Shown: piece after piece, positions 34,278-47,500 of the stretch
Layout: every line of letters starts with the position of its first letter
How positions within the stretch are numbered: position 1 is the first letter of the stretch
Source: Pisaster brevispinus
Taxonomy: Eukaryota; Echinodermata; Asteroidea; Forcipulatida; Asteriidae
NCBI GenBank assembly: GCA_023634235.1
Contig: JAMKCF010000008.1
Location: forward strand, 1,121,001-1,185,000
Length of the DNA: 64,000 bases
Direction: 5' to 3'
Program-made: the position numbers and the translations under genes
Notes under the pieces: model-generated
The model's database searches: none
Told to the model about the DNA's origin: nothing
The model's input: the letters and a program-made list of their open reading frames with translations, nothing else

Positions 34278-37200
34278 ATGGCGCAAGCACTTTTCGACGC
34301 GTTGACTGGTAAGTTTGATTTTGAAACTCTGTTTATTCGAGCATTTGTTATAACTTAAGATAGAAATACTTAAAGAACCCATAGGGATCTCTAATTTGAT
34401 AAATTTTATGACAGGTTTGTAAGCTGTGTACTTTAGTTCATGAAGTAAGCACCAGCATTTGTCCAGAGTTTTGACTGTCGAGCAAGGAGCAAATTGCAAA
34501 TCACGAACAGCAGTGTTAAAAAAGCCTCCTCACATAAAATACAAGCGATGAATTTGTATTTCTAAAAGACATTTCTAGCGAAGTATACTCCAATAATTCA
34601 GTTAGGGTTAATTGAAGAGTTTAGTGCACAGAAATAGAAAGAAAGGACGAAAACTAAAGTTACTTTTTGAGGATGAAAAAATGTGTGATTTATTGTTGGA
34701 AGAGCGGGCATTCCTGATCTAGCGGGTGTGGAGCCATTCTTGGAAAAGCGATAACATTTAGGGAATAGCCAACTGGCTCACCGGCTGTTCCATCAAAACG
34801 CACCCATCAACTTGAATTCAACAGCATTGAATCACATTGATGTGTTTAGTAAAACAAATTCAGAGGGGGTGTGGGGAGGTTATCAATATTCATCAAACTT
34901 TTAATGACGGTGGTAAACTTAAAGGAAATTACTGATATTGATTTTCTTCTTTTCGTTCATAGTTCAGCTTTAAAAAAATCATCACTTACATGTAAATTGT
35001 TTTGGGCAGTAAAAGCATTCCCAAACTTTTATGGATTAATTTTAAAGTAGTTTTAAATTTACTCCTTTAACTACCTGCCCCCCCCAAAAAAAAAAACACG
35101 GGCCAAATTATAACAACATGAACATGTATTTACTTTATTTTGGGTTAAAGAAAGAAAAATTGACAACAGCAGGAATTCACTTTTTATTCCAGATATAAAA
35201 AAAAAAATAAACCAAAACAAGGGAAACTGATTGGGTAAATGTTAAATGATTTGGGGTTACCCAGTCAGTTTCCCTTGTGGTTTATTATTTGATTTGTATT
35301 TATTTGGGCTCTTTTCAAGAAAGATGGGCCTCTCTAACTTTTAAGTGCCTTACATTAACTAAATACGGCCTCTAAGTGTTCCTGAAAGCATCTCAACTCC
35401 TTAGGAGTATGCAGCACCGGCAGCCAAATGAATGCACAGGTTGCTAATCATTCACATGAAGGGCCCCTACCCTCACAAAGTCAGAGGTGTACATCTTGCT
35501 CCTAGGATACTCCCGGATGAGGAGAACTGCAATCAAGTGCAAAAAACGATAGCTATTTGTTTTAGTTGCTCACAAATATGGTTACAAGTATCGTAGCTGG
35601 GACTCAAACCCACATACTGGTGACTCGGCCACAAGAACTTGGGATCTATGTGCTAGACCAGAACCCACTTGCTCATCAATTTTACTGGCTGAACAAACAC
35701 TGACCTATTTTAAAGCAGACAAATAAAAAGAAATTTAAGCTTTTAATTAAAAGTACTAAAATATTTTCACAACCAAATTTTCATAATTTATTGTTCCTTT
35801 TATATAATATCCTGAAAACTATTCAGGAGATAAATTTAGACTAGTTCATCCAGCCTTAACTTGTTTTTCTCTCATTGACATAAGTGCACACCTCTTTTAT
35901 TATTGTTATTATTATTTGTTTACTTTATTTGTAGGTATGGACAACCAGACAGCCGTTCTGGCTGTTCAGTCTCTTGGATTGCTGGAGGGACAGACTGGTG
36001 CCATGCAAGATCCAAATCCAACAGGTATAGTATAAATCAGGGAATATGTATCTATTCCTAAACCTCTTGGCTTGTGTTTTTTGGCTGGGTGAATTAATCG
36101 GAGCTCGAAATCATGCTTATTATGTCTGATTCTGTTGTTGAATGATAAGGGACTAAGACAATTTAACAAAGCAGTAGAAGAGATTAATTAAGTGTATTAA
36201 TAAAAAAATAACTTTGTTTTCAAATTATCCCATTGTTTTTCTTAATTTAGGAATAGAAGAGGATGAGTTCAAGTGTGGAAGATGCAAGAAGAACTTCTCC
36301 TCTTTGACTAACTTCATGAATCACAAGCGAGAGCAGTGCATGCCTCCAAATCTCACCATCAACATCGCTCGCTCCCAGCCTAGTAACAGTGCCTTCACAG
36401 CAACCTTACAACCCAACCGAGGTTTGACATTCGGTAACATGTCTTCCTCCTCCCTATCGCAAGTTTCGCCGGGTGTAGTCCTGAATGAGGAGGTCCTGAT
36501 TTCCTCTTTCCACAATGTAGACCAGTTCTCTAATTCCATGCTGCAGACCACTCCAATCCAGTCTCTGACAGGATCCTACATGTCACCTCAATCACAGATT
36601 CTCTCCACAAACTCTAACACTCAGCAGACCTACAGCCTGTCAAATACAACTGTTCACAATAACAATCTGGCAGGCATCACTCTGCAATCCCATAATCAGG
36701 TAGGCAACAATATGATGCGATCTGGTCTGAGCACTCAGTCTACAATATCCCTCTCTGATGCCGGACTGACACAAGATTTGCTGACTGGCAGTGCGACATC
36801 CAATCTACAAGCACAGACGCAGCCACAGACCATCAACATCATATCACCCCCAGCTATCATATCACCTCAACCACAGCAGGGAACTCGCCGTCGTAGATCC
36901 ACTGCTTCAGGAGGTGAACCAGTCAAGAAAGAACAGCAACGTAAGAAGTGCAGCTACTGTGACAAAACATTCACCAAGAACTTTGACCTACAGCAGCACA
37001 TCAGAAGTCATACTGGGGAGAAGCCTTTTCAGTGTATAGTTTGTGGTAGAGCCTTCGCCCAGAAGTCTAATGTTAAGAAGCACATGCAGACCCACAAAGT
37101 GTGGCCTGGAGGTAGAGGTGCAACTCTTCCCAAGCAGGTAGGAAGGAATTTATTGTAAAATGCTTACATTGGTTTTTCCCAGGTGTAGCTAGTTGCACCA

Positions 37201-40059
37201 TTGATTAAAAAAACAAGCTATATTGCATTGGCCTATTGCCTATAGGCAAACATTTGTCAAGACAGTTTACAAGTTGTACCCAGTCTAGGCAATCGAGTGT
37301 AACAAAACAATGACAATATTAAACTTATAATGCAATCTCATTAACTTGCAGCCTATTACAAAACTTCCAGGACGACAGGATGAAGATGGAGATCAAAGCA
37401 AGGAGCAAGAACCCACATCAAATGAGGAAGGTAATATATCTACGCCAAACTGTGATTGATTGATTGATTGATCGATTGATTGAAATGTTCTTAGATATGT
37501 GTACTTGTTTAGTTTACACAGATGTATTTTCTGAACAATGAAAACATATTTTACGAAGCTAAAGTTTAATAATTGACTTTTTCACATCCAGAAGGAGGTA
37601 ATACTCGCATTGCAACCACAGAAGATGGGCAGGAATTATTGATTGATAGCTCCTATGTGTGCCAATACTGTGGGAAGAAATTGAAGACATATTACCAACT
37701 CAAGACACACATGACCATCCATAAGAATGAGCAGGTAAGAACAGGGGTGGAAGCAGACACTTTCGTATCTTATAAGGAGGAGAGTCGGCATTTTCCTGAT
37801 TGAAAGAGCTTTCAAATATGATACCTCTGAGAATTAAAATTGTCTGTTATGACTGCCAATTTAAGGGGTCTGATTGTGAAGATTTTAAATCAAATTCTCT
37901 TCTAATGCCAGTAAGTGTCATTATCATTGTTACAGGTGTACAAGTGCGTTCTGAAATCCTGCAATACAACCTATAAGGATCTGGATTCTTTCTTGGAGCA
38001 TACTAAAGCTCATGAGAGTGAGATGTCATACCGCTGTCATCTATGCAGTAAGCACTTCCCATCTCTGTATGAGCTCGGTGTTCATCAGTACTCACATAGT
38101 CTATATCCCAACCAAGGACCAAGGCAACATCAGAAGTAAGGATACTGCTCTATTTGTAAAATGTCTGGAATGTTCTAAGAATCTAGATATAACCCTCTTG
38201 CACTGATGTCACACATGGCTACTGTTTGTTATCACACAAGTGCGAGTGGTACATGAAAAGATTTAGCGCTTCTGTGTCCCTTTGGCCTTCTTGGATATGC
38301 AGACGTGCTATATTTTTCCATATTCCACGAGCATGCAAGTGATTATGAATTTATCTTCAAGCAATCTTGATGCGCAGCTAAATGCAATACAAGGTGTTGG
38401 AACAGCTGTACATTTTGTGTATAGCTTAAAAAAGCGCAATACTCGGAGTTACAACAGCGCAAAACGCAGGGTGGTGATATGTGCAGTGTAATATAGGTTT
38501 ATATCACACCTTTTGTTGCTAGGGGTTGACCAATCAGAATAGAAGATTCAAGTATGCTTGAAGATAATATCTGCTGCCAATACAGACACAAATTTATTCA
38601 CACAGAAGAAGATGGTGTCTTTCCAAGAAAGCAACAAATCTGTTTCAGCCGTATCAGTTGACAAAATGTTTCCATTTACACCATACAAGTCACCGTTTCA
38701 AAAACTTTCTAATAAAATTATACTTGATTGGAAAAGTTCTTAGGATACTTTATAGGTGTTGGTACTGCATATTTATAAAATTGTTTCTTCCGAGTAGATA
38801 TTAATATTGAGTGTTACATTTTGTTCTTCAGGGAGTATCGCTGCAATAAATGCATGAACCGTTATTCAACTCCAGAGGCCTTAGAACACCACTTGGCAAC
38901 AACCACCCATCACTACGGCTGCCCACACTGTAAGAAGGTTTTCCCATGTGAACGCTATCTCCGTCGCCATCTCCCAACCCACAGTGCTCATGGGCAGTTC
39001 ACATGCCATGTTTGTCGGAAATCCTTCAAGACTGATCACTATCTCAAGTCTCATTTACTCATACACAGCGGGGATAAACCTTATAAGTGTGATGCTTGTG
39101 AGAAGACGTTCAACCGCCCGGATAAGCTAAAGAGACATCAACTCACTCACGACCCTGTCAAGAAACTCAAATGCCCATTCCGCTCCTTGACTGGATGCGA
39201 GAAGATGTTCAATCGTCCTGATAAACTCAAAGCACATATCATATCACATAGCGGCATCAAACCCTTTAAGTGTCCTCAGTGTTTCAAGTGTTTCAGCCGA
39301 CGCCCCAATTTGGCAGAGCATATGCGAATTCATACGGATGACTATACCATTCGCTGTAAAGTATGTAATAAAGGTTTCGCCCGAGAGAAATACAAGAATG
39401 CTCATAATTGTCCCAGATGGGCACAAACAAGGGAAGCACTAAAATCTAATATTGATGGTGACATGAATGAGTCTGTCCTTGGTGATTTGTCAAATGAAGC
39501 TTTGAAGCAAAACACTGAATCCAGTGTCGATACCAATCCTACATCCCACAATATCTCCAAACAAAATGAGAAAGCTGAAGAACAACTACATCCAGTTCTC
39601 TTAACCAAAACGAGGCAAGTCAGACTCAGGCACTCTGGTTTCACTAAAAAAGTTCATATGCTTGATGACACCGTCACAAAGGAGGCTCCAAGGAGTAGAA
39701 GAGGGCGTGGTGGAACCAGAGGCAGGCCAAGACGTGTTCCTCAAAAGAGAAAAATCCCAAATCGCTCTACAGAGGATATTGAGAGAGACTTGGAGGCTAT
39801 CAGGACTGGTTTGGAGGAGCAGCAACGGCAGGAGATGGAGAGACAGAAAGCAAACCAGGAATCTTCAGAGCATCAGCAAGAGCAAGATGATGACGCATTG
39901 ATGCCCGGAAGCTCACGCATGATAACAATCATGGTGACCCCTGACCAGGAGGTGGTTAGTGTCACATCAGGAGAGGCTGTCACTTTGAAACAGCAACAGC
40001 AGCCAACTATTAACTCAACTGCCATTGCACTTCTTAATATGGGACAGATGTCAGCATAA
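34278..40059 (+). CDS. znf341: ZNF341 C2H2 zinc-finger transcription factor
   Basis: Nuclear C2H2 factor; human ZNF341 activates STAT1 and STAT3 transcription. Seven coding exons: 34278-34308, 35935-36024, 36251-37137, 37352-37430, 37592-37734, 37936-38135, 38832-40059. They total 2658 nt (885 aa; human about 850). The N-terminus [16 protein letters not shown] matches the human protein closely. One isolated finger ([17 protein letters not shown], about 46-65) is followed by a Gln/Ser/Thr-rich region. Then come [17 protein letters not shown] and [17 protein letters not shown], almost identical to human, and about ten more fingers to about residue 690. The tail has an AT-hook-like [13 protein letters not shown] and a Glu/Gln-rich segment. 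The start codon lies in a YY1-like AAAATGGCGC. A likely polyadenylation signal, AATAAA, is at 40432-40437. The last intron carries a dispersed repeat. Confidence 0.95.
35206..35286. repeat. Long imperfect inverted repeat in znf341 intron 1
   Basis: Arms of about 30 bp (35206-35238 and 35257-35286) share 'caagggaaactgattgggt' and its complement around an 18-bp loop. This is a probable foldback or MITE remnant. Confidence 0.75.
35290..35690 (-). repeat. tRNA-derived SINE, reverse orientation
   Basis: On the minus strand it contains 'gggtttgagtccc', a good RNA polymerase III B-box match, next to tRNA-like text near 35600-35660. The distal part includes 'caactccttaggagtatgc', also found at 47.99-48.01 kb. 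Boundaries are approximate. It lies in znf341 intron 1. Confidence 0.6.
38200..38570 (+). repeat. Dispersed repeat, copy B (last znf341 intron)
   Basis: It shares ordered blocks with the element at 27.0-27.29 kb, including 'tagcgcttctg' and 'accaatcagaat', then 'gcttgaagataat'. It also has a local inverted pair around 'gtgatat' and 'atatcacacc' near 38475-38510. It is probably a non-autonomous element of one family. Confidence 0.6.
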
Positions 40060-41590
40060 ATTTCTTAATGTTTGAAAGCCCTCAAAGGACAACTTGGTCC
40101 CAGTTAATGAGAAGCTTGAGAGGTTGCTGAGCTTTAGCATTAGGGTCTTTTTTGTAAAAGGGACAACTTTTGCTTTTGAAAGTATTTTGATTATCTGTTT
40201 TTGTTTGAGCAGTATCCCAAAGTTAACATTCAAAAGAAAGTTGCCACAACTTGTCCAATCTCCAGTAAAAAACAAAAACATTTTAGTTAAAAGTGAAACA
40301 TTAGAACAGATGTCTTTGTAATTTCTTGGCTTAGTAATTGCCCCATTTTCTAATAGGAAAGTATCTAGCCAGTTGGGTGTAATATTGACCTGCATTTATT
40401 CTGTTCACTCAATGTATTACTGTTGTTCAGGAATAAAGGATTTCGTTTTTCAGAAATATAATAAAAATAATGAACATAATCAGCATTTTTTATGGATTCT
40501 GATCACACACTGTCAAAGTCAGCCGGTATATGAATAATGATAGATCATGGTTTCCTAAAAAAATGTAATGCTTTAATATATCTTTCAAGCAAATGTTTGT
40601 ATTTGTATGTGCACATAATTCCTGATCCATTATTGGCATACCTGTGATAGACCATATGATATGGGTAATTTCAAAAACTAACCATGAGGTTATTCAAACT
40701 TGTGAAATTTAGATGTGTTTGTTAGAACTGTATTAGGACAAATGCTTGCAGAAGTGAGATTTATTTTTTACAAAGGTTCAGTGGAAGAAATTTTGTCTTC
40801 TTTAGTTGTACACCTGTTTTAAAGAGAAAGCGAATCATTGCTCAGAAGATTAGATTCGTTCCCACTCCTATCCTTTAGCTTTCAATCATCACACCATCCA
40901 ACCAACCAGTGATCACAGTTAAAATAAAAAAGGCTTTCTTTTTGTTAAGGAGTTTGAGCTTGTATATTTTAGGCTTATTTGATAGCAACAATTGAAACAA
41001 GCAGCAGCGTTATTTGCAAGGTTTAAAAATCTATTATACTCAAGCTTTGATGGTGTTTCAAATGGAAATATTTCTCTGGGGATTGGTACTGGTATTACTT
41101 TTAGAATCAAGTAAGCTTTCACATTGAAAGTAACTTTTCTTTTTTCCTGAAAACATTGTGTTCTAGAAAGTTTGTTTCATTTATTGAATAATGTATTCAT
41201 ATATGTATGCCAATTGAAGTGTTTGAAGTTATTAAATCAAAATTGAAAGTCCAGAATGTTGTATTTAGAAGCAAGCTGTTGTGTCGTGTTATTTTGTGTG
41301 TAATTTGAAGGCAAGACAAGATTACTAAAAAGTATAGCAACAACAAATGTGTTAAGTGATGTTGGAATCTTTAATTTTAAATATTGTTTCATTATTTTTT
41401 ACACATTATTTAGATTACACATTAGATTACACATTAGATTTTATAAGAAAATTGTTTCAGAAATATACCGGATTAAAGCTTGGGTAATTAGATGCATTAT
41501 CTGAAAAATTAAACACAGAAAGTTACTTTAAAGGGATTTATGACAAGCGCCCTCTATTTTGTCATCAACGCGATGTTATCAACTTCCAAC
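40060..41590. other. znf341 3' UTR and spacer before tango6
   Basis: It holds the znf341 AATAAA at 40432-40437 and otherwise AT-rich sequence. There is a short direct repeat 'gattacacattaga' near 41412-41437. The final 70 bp contain 'gcgccctct' and the YY1-like CAACATGGCTGCC that overlaps the tango6 start. No exon is seen. Confidence 0.5.
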
Positions 41591-44500
41591 ATGGCTGCCC
41601 CCACAGAGTTTCTTGAAGCGATTCAAGTTTTGGTTTCACCACCTTCGAAACCTCCGGGTATGTGACAAAAACACATTACAGAAGCTGAATTATTGTTCTT
41701 ATGAATAGGATGCTTTGCCGACTAACCTGACAGTAATTCAGATTCAGATGCTGAATGTTTAAATTGATTATTGTAACTTGAAAACGTACACATGTGTACA
41801 AACATGGTGGTGTACATTGGCTTGGGTGTCAAACACCTACCAATCCAATGGGAATGTCAATGTTTGTTATAACAAGTGTGTTGTTGGTTGTTGCATGCAT
41901 GGTGTTATTCCTCCAGCACCATATAGTTAGGCCTTTGTCATGTTTGTAGTTGTGATAATGTAACCCTCAATCCTCATGATTGATGGGCTTGGAGTTTGAG
42001 TAAAAAGACTGGATGGAATGACGGATGATCAATTCAATGGTTACGGTTGTATGTATTTAACAAATACCAAGACAAGAATAAGAATTTTTTTTAACTTAGT
42101 AAGTTTAACAGACATTTGATACTTAGTGGTCCTTGCTCTATCTATGGTGTCAATCACTGAATATAATTGTTTTTCCCTTGGTTATTGTAAATAAGAATTG
42201 CCACCTCTTGGCTCTTTGCAATGATTTCAACCCTATGACCATGATGATGATGTGTGAGATAATCTACAGGGTTACATGACAATATTTGACAGTGATACTC
42301 TTTTTAAGAATTTTATTTTAGGCAATTCTTGTTTAAAATTAACTGTATAACCATTATTATTTTCACAATCTGTTCATGTGTTTAGTTGCTTGATGTTCTT
42401 CAAAATTTGGTATACGTTTTTGTTGAAACCCATACTGCTTGACTTTAGAAGTCATTCCATGAAGGCTGTAATATTAATATTCTTTTACATCTGATGAAAA
42501 TGAAAAACCTTTTCAATTCTACTACAGATTGTACAACTAAAGGCACAGAGAACCCCTGTAATGATGCAGCAAGGTTTGACCTTTCACTCAGGTCAACTCT
42601 TGGCAAACTACACCAACAAGTGCTTGTGAGTGATAAGAGATGTTGTAACCTCTCCATTGCCCTTGAGTCGGTCATCACAGATTGGAGGGGAAGACTAGCC
42701 AGTTGCAAAGACATACGCTGGTTGTATACAGAGCACTGTATGGCACTGTTACATGGCCTCAAAGATTCTGTTGCCATTCAGATGATGGAGTTTAATAAGG
42801 AACAGGGAAAGAAGAAACTTGAAAAGCCAGGTCCTCATACAGCTCCCGTTCTTTCCCCAGACACATTCAGCGTAGGGCAGCAGAAAAATCTCATGACGCT
42901 CTTGCAGTTTATAGTTTGTCTTGGGCTGGTACCAAACTTGCAGAAGGGCATCGGAATTCCAATGGAGAAGAGGTCAGGGTTTGGGCAAATATTAATGGGC
43001 AGGGAGTCTGTGTCAAATCCCAAGAGACTGAAGCAGGTAGTGAAGGTTCTCTTAGAATGTGTTGAACAGCCTTCTATTGGAGGTTTGATTTTAACGAGAC
43101 ATTTAGGAGATCTGCTCGCATCTCTTCTTCAGATCTCTTATTCTGAAAAATTATCTCAAAAGAAAGATAACAATACAATGGACCAGAATGTTACTTCTGC
43201 ATCACCTGACAAAGATTTAGCAGAACCGACTCAACAAAGGGAAAACAAAGATTCACTTGTTTTCTCTGAAAACTCAAAGGATGTTGAGTTCTTTCAAACT
43301 CAGTTGAAGCGACTTCTGCAGAGAGCCTATCAGCCTCTAGTTATCAGAGAGCTTCTGTTCTTACAAGGAGGTCCAGGAGGTGAGAGAACAGGCACATCAA
43401 AGACAAACCCAAAGAGTGCCTCTCAAAGAGGCCAAAACCCACTCCCTCGGGCACCGCAGTGGCTGAAAAAGGAGTGTGGAAGGCTTTTGACAGAACGCCT
43501 GATAAAGCCTAAAGGAATACAGTGGGTGCTACGAGGACTCCTTGATGTTGGAGGTAGGATGAAACATAGGATGTTGCTGTGAATTGAATGTGTAGCTTTT
43601 ATATTAGTAAGGCCATCAAATACTTCCCATAGAATGAATAAATACAGAATTTATCTCTAAAATTGCCTGTATTGAAACAAGAGCTTCTGCTTCTCCTCTA
43701 TTGTCACCACAGACGTACTGTTTTTCAAAAAATTCAAAGAAATACTAAACTACTCTTACCCCTGGAAGAGTTTCAAAGTTCAAACCCAAAAGGAAGAACA
43801 ACAAACAAACAAACAAATTGAACAATCACAAACAAACCCCAAATAACACATTAACAAAATCATCTAGACTTACCCAATCAGTCCCCATATATCGATGCAC
43901 TGAGGTACATTAGAGGTATTAATATTATTTCCCTGGGTTGATTTCTGATTCTTCTGTTCTTGACCTTCATATATTTTTTGCTAGGAGGAATGGCAGATGC
44001 ATCATCTTCCACAGATGATTGGAGGAAATGTGATGCAGTGTCTCATCTCATAACCAACTGTCCGCTTCAAGAAACTACAGTGGATAAATACTACAAGCTT
44101 GTCTGTCCACAGGTAAGATTTAAAACCACTCAGTTAATCAGTACAACTTATTGGAGTCTCAATGTTTTAGAATGGCTTTCAAATTCCAGATAAATTCTGT
44201 TTTAAGGATCGCGCTCCTTAAAGGTGAACGAAACTGTTGATTTGAAAAATGCTTGGGTTTTGTTTGTTTTTTAAAACTATTTTTAAAATAGCTGTGGTTG
44301 TACAAGTAAAAATTACAAAGGTAATAAGTTACCTCGAAGAGTAGTTGTAGGTACTGTAAACTTAAACAAGTAATTTTATAAGTCAATAATGTACTAAAAC
44401 TTGACACGGATAACATATTTAAACTCTTAATTTGATTGATGAATTTTGAATCTTGTAAACAAATTATAATTGATTATTTGATTAGATCCTGGAGCTTCTT

Positions 44501-47500
44501 CACTTCAAAGATCAGATGCTTCTGAAACAGGTTCTCCGTGTTGCCAGGAGCTGCATCGTTACCATGACAACTAGGCATCCTTGGCTTGCAAAAACTTACC
44601 TAATTGGTCCCTTACTGGAGCCCCTGCTTGCCACACTGCATGAAAGAGGTTGGTCTTGAAAAATAGATTAAAGTACTGTATATTAAAGACCCGCTTATCA
44701 CAAATCGGTGCAGGGTTTTATAAAAGTTGTTTTACTAAAGGATAAAACAAAATATCAGAAATTGGCCACCACATTTACAACTTGTATTGATAGAAGTTTC
44801 AGCCACCAACTTGACTAAATAAACCAAATCCGATTTTTGTCATGGATTGGAATGATTGTTAGAAACAATCCTGTTGTAATCAAGCTTGGATTTATATCAG
44901 CAGAGTATAATGCATAAAACAAAATGGAGATTGTATACATATATCTGCTTTTTGATCAATGCCAATTAAATCCTGTGTTTATTTCAGCACCGGAATCAAA
45001 AGAAGAGGGCAGTCCTTTAGTTCTTGTGGATGAACCAACCCTGACTCAATGCATTGAAGATGTTTATCATGTCTTCATTGGATTACCAGATCCAAGTCCT
45101 TGTCTCCTTAAGATGTTGCAACCGGTCATTCACCCCATGTTCAAACTTCTTTGCTTTGCAAAGCAAGGAGTCTGCAATCTCAGGTACGTTGATTCAAGAA
45201 GTCTCTTAAGATGGACTTGAGAAGATTTGTAGGATGTGTTATAAGACAAACATTGACTGCTTTTACTCATGCTCCGGTTAAACCTATGACTCCCTCAGTG
45301 ATCCCCAAAGCATTCTAGTTTCTCTTGGCTTCACAACTCGGGGGGAAAAAACAGAATGCTTTTGGGCTCTGAGGGACTCTTAGTTTTAACCATAGCACTC
45401 GAAGCAGTCAATGTTTGTATACTGTTTTTTCATCGTCAGTTTTGTGAGTTAATGCAGGTGAATTTATTTGATCTCTGTTTAGGTCCAAGATTGAAGAAAT
45501 TCTCCTCTATTTTTTCTGCAACTCTGAGCATCTCACCACTCTGGAGTATCTAAGACACATATCCTTCCTACAGTGTGATGCCATGACTGAGAGTGTGCAT
45601 CGTGGCATTGCATTCACACCTGGTTCTGAGGGTGGTGCTGTTGTCATGTTCAGGCAAAATATCAGGTTTGTCACTATCAACTTTCCCCTTCCCTCCACCC
45701 CCTTTTTCTCCTTCTTCATTATTCATCCCTTGCCTTTCTTGTATTTGCTTTCTTTCTCTCTTTTACTTTATTTCCACTTGACTGCTTCAGTTACACTAGT
45801 GTGTGTTGTGTTGTCATATAGCCTTCAAGAAAGACTCTGCTAGGTTCGAAACATCAGAACAATTTTTTGTTTGCATTTATAGGTCCTTTTGGTTTTTAAG
45901 CAGTTCGCCACAGCTAATTCTATTTTCTCATAAACTTTCCATACACAAAAGCAATTTATAAATTGGGTCCATAATAATATACAGTCTGGTATACAATGTT
46001 TGATTTAATACCGTTCAAGTTTTTGTTCTTGCAAAAGGCCAGATTGGGGTATTTTCACTCAAAACAATAGTGACTCAATATTTGTGATGGTCATCTGCAA
46101 GGATCACATCATGAGAATTCAAGTATTGTCACTTTTACATCTGTTAGTTCGTATTTTAATGTTTGTTTGGATTTATTAACAACTTCAGAGCTGAAGAACA
46201 GTTTGCAGACAGTTTGATGTCCCAGGAACTTACTGCCGCCACTGTGTTTGATCTACTCCAGAAACTGAAGATTGAGGGACTTGCTGGAGATTTCTTTATC
46301 CTAGTCTTGAAAGTAAGTAATCCTCTTCAGCTAACAATCCTTGTAGACCATATTTGACTGTCCACCCCCAATAAATTATCTTCAAAATACTTTTCATTGC
46401 CCTTCATGTGTTTGTATATGTACTAGTAAATACTCAAGTGTAAGTGGCCAAGTTGTATTGCTCATGGAAGAGACATTAATGTTTTAAGTAAACAATTTAT
46501 TCATTTTGTATTGTTTTTAAGGAGTTAACTTCAATTACTTCAAAACCACCATCCCAAGATCCCAAAGATCCAAGCCCAGACCCATCTCACATCCTCCTCA
46601 ACATAGAAGAGAATCAAGACAATCAAGTCACCCATATACAGCACTCTCTACAAGTCCTTGCCATCTTGTCTAAGCTCTGTGAGGATCTTGGGCCTGCTGT
46701 CTTAGAGAATACTTCACAGATGTTGGAGTTTGCTCGTGCAACGTTGGATCGTGCCGCATCGTCGTTGGATTCCCAGGGGGAAACATACGATGTGTTTGAA
46801 ACTGAGACATTGACACTTGCCCTTGGATTAGTATCAGCAATACTTCGTGGAGACTTAGAGGTATGTATCATTTAAATAATAGTCTCACTTAGTTTTGTCC
46901 CCTGTTTTAGTGCCAAGTATATTAAGCAAAACTTTTTTGTGTTTGAGAACATATTAAAGAACAACATTGTGATCAGGCCTGGAATTACACAGAGGCCACG
47001 AAGGCCATGAACTCTGTTGCCCCAGGTCTTGGCCTTGGTACCCCTTCAAGAGTTTCTTATAGACTTTAAGTTTTCCAGTTGCAGTACCCTTTGCTAACAT
47101 AAAGATGGCCATGCCCTCTCAAAGATGAAAATCCAGGCCTGTATTATGGTTAGGAAACCAGAGTCAAAGTAAAACGGTATTTTAAAGTTGTCAAATTTTT
47201 TTATGAACAGAAAAAGGTTACTTCAGAAAATCGTGAATCCCTCATGAACCTTCTGCCATCACTGGAGAAAATATCACATGACCACCCAGTGGAGCCTCTT
47301 CAGAGAACGGCAACTGACCTTCGCATCGCCATAGCAACCCATGGAGCTGTGTGGTCAGAATCTATGAAGGAAGCCACAGAAGATTTGAAATCCAAGCTAA
47401 CAATGGACCAAGAAAAACTCGCCAAGATGGAAGTCCAGACTAAGAAAAATGCTGGAGACAATTTGCTAAGCAAAGAAAGCACTGAATTCACTGTAGAAGA

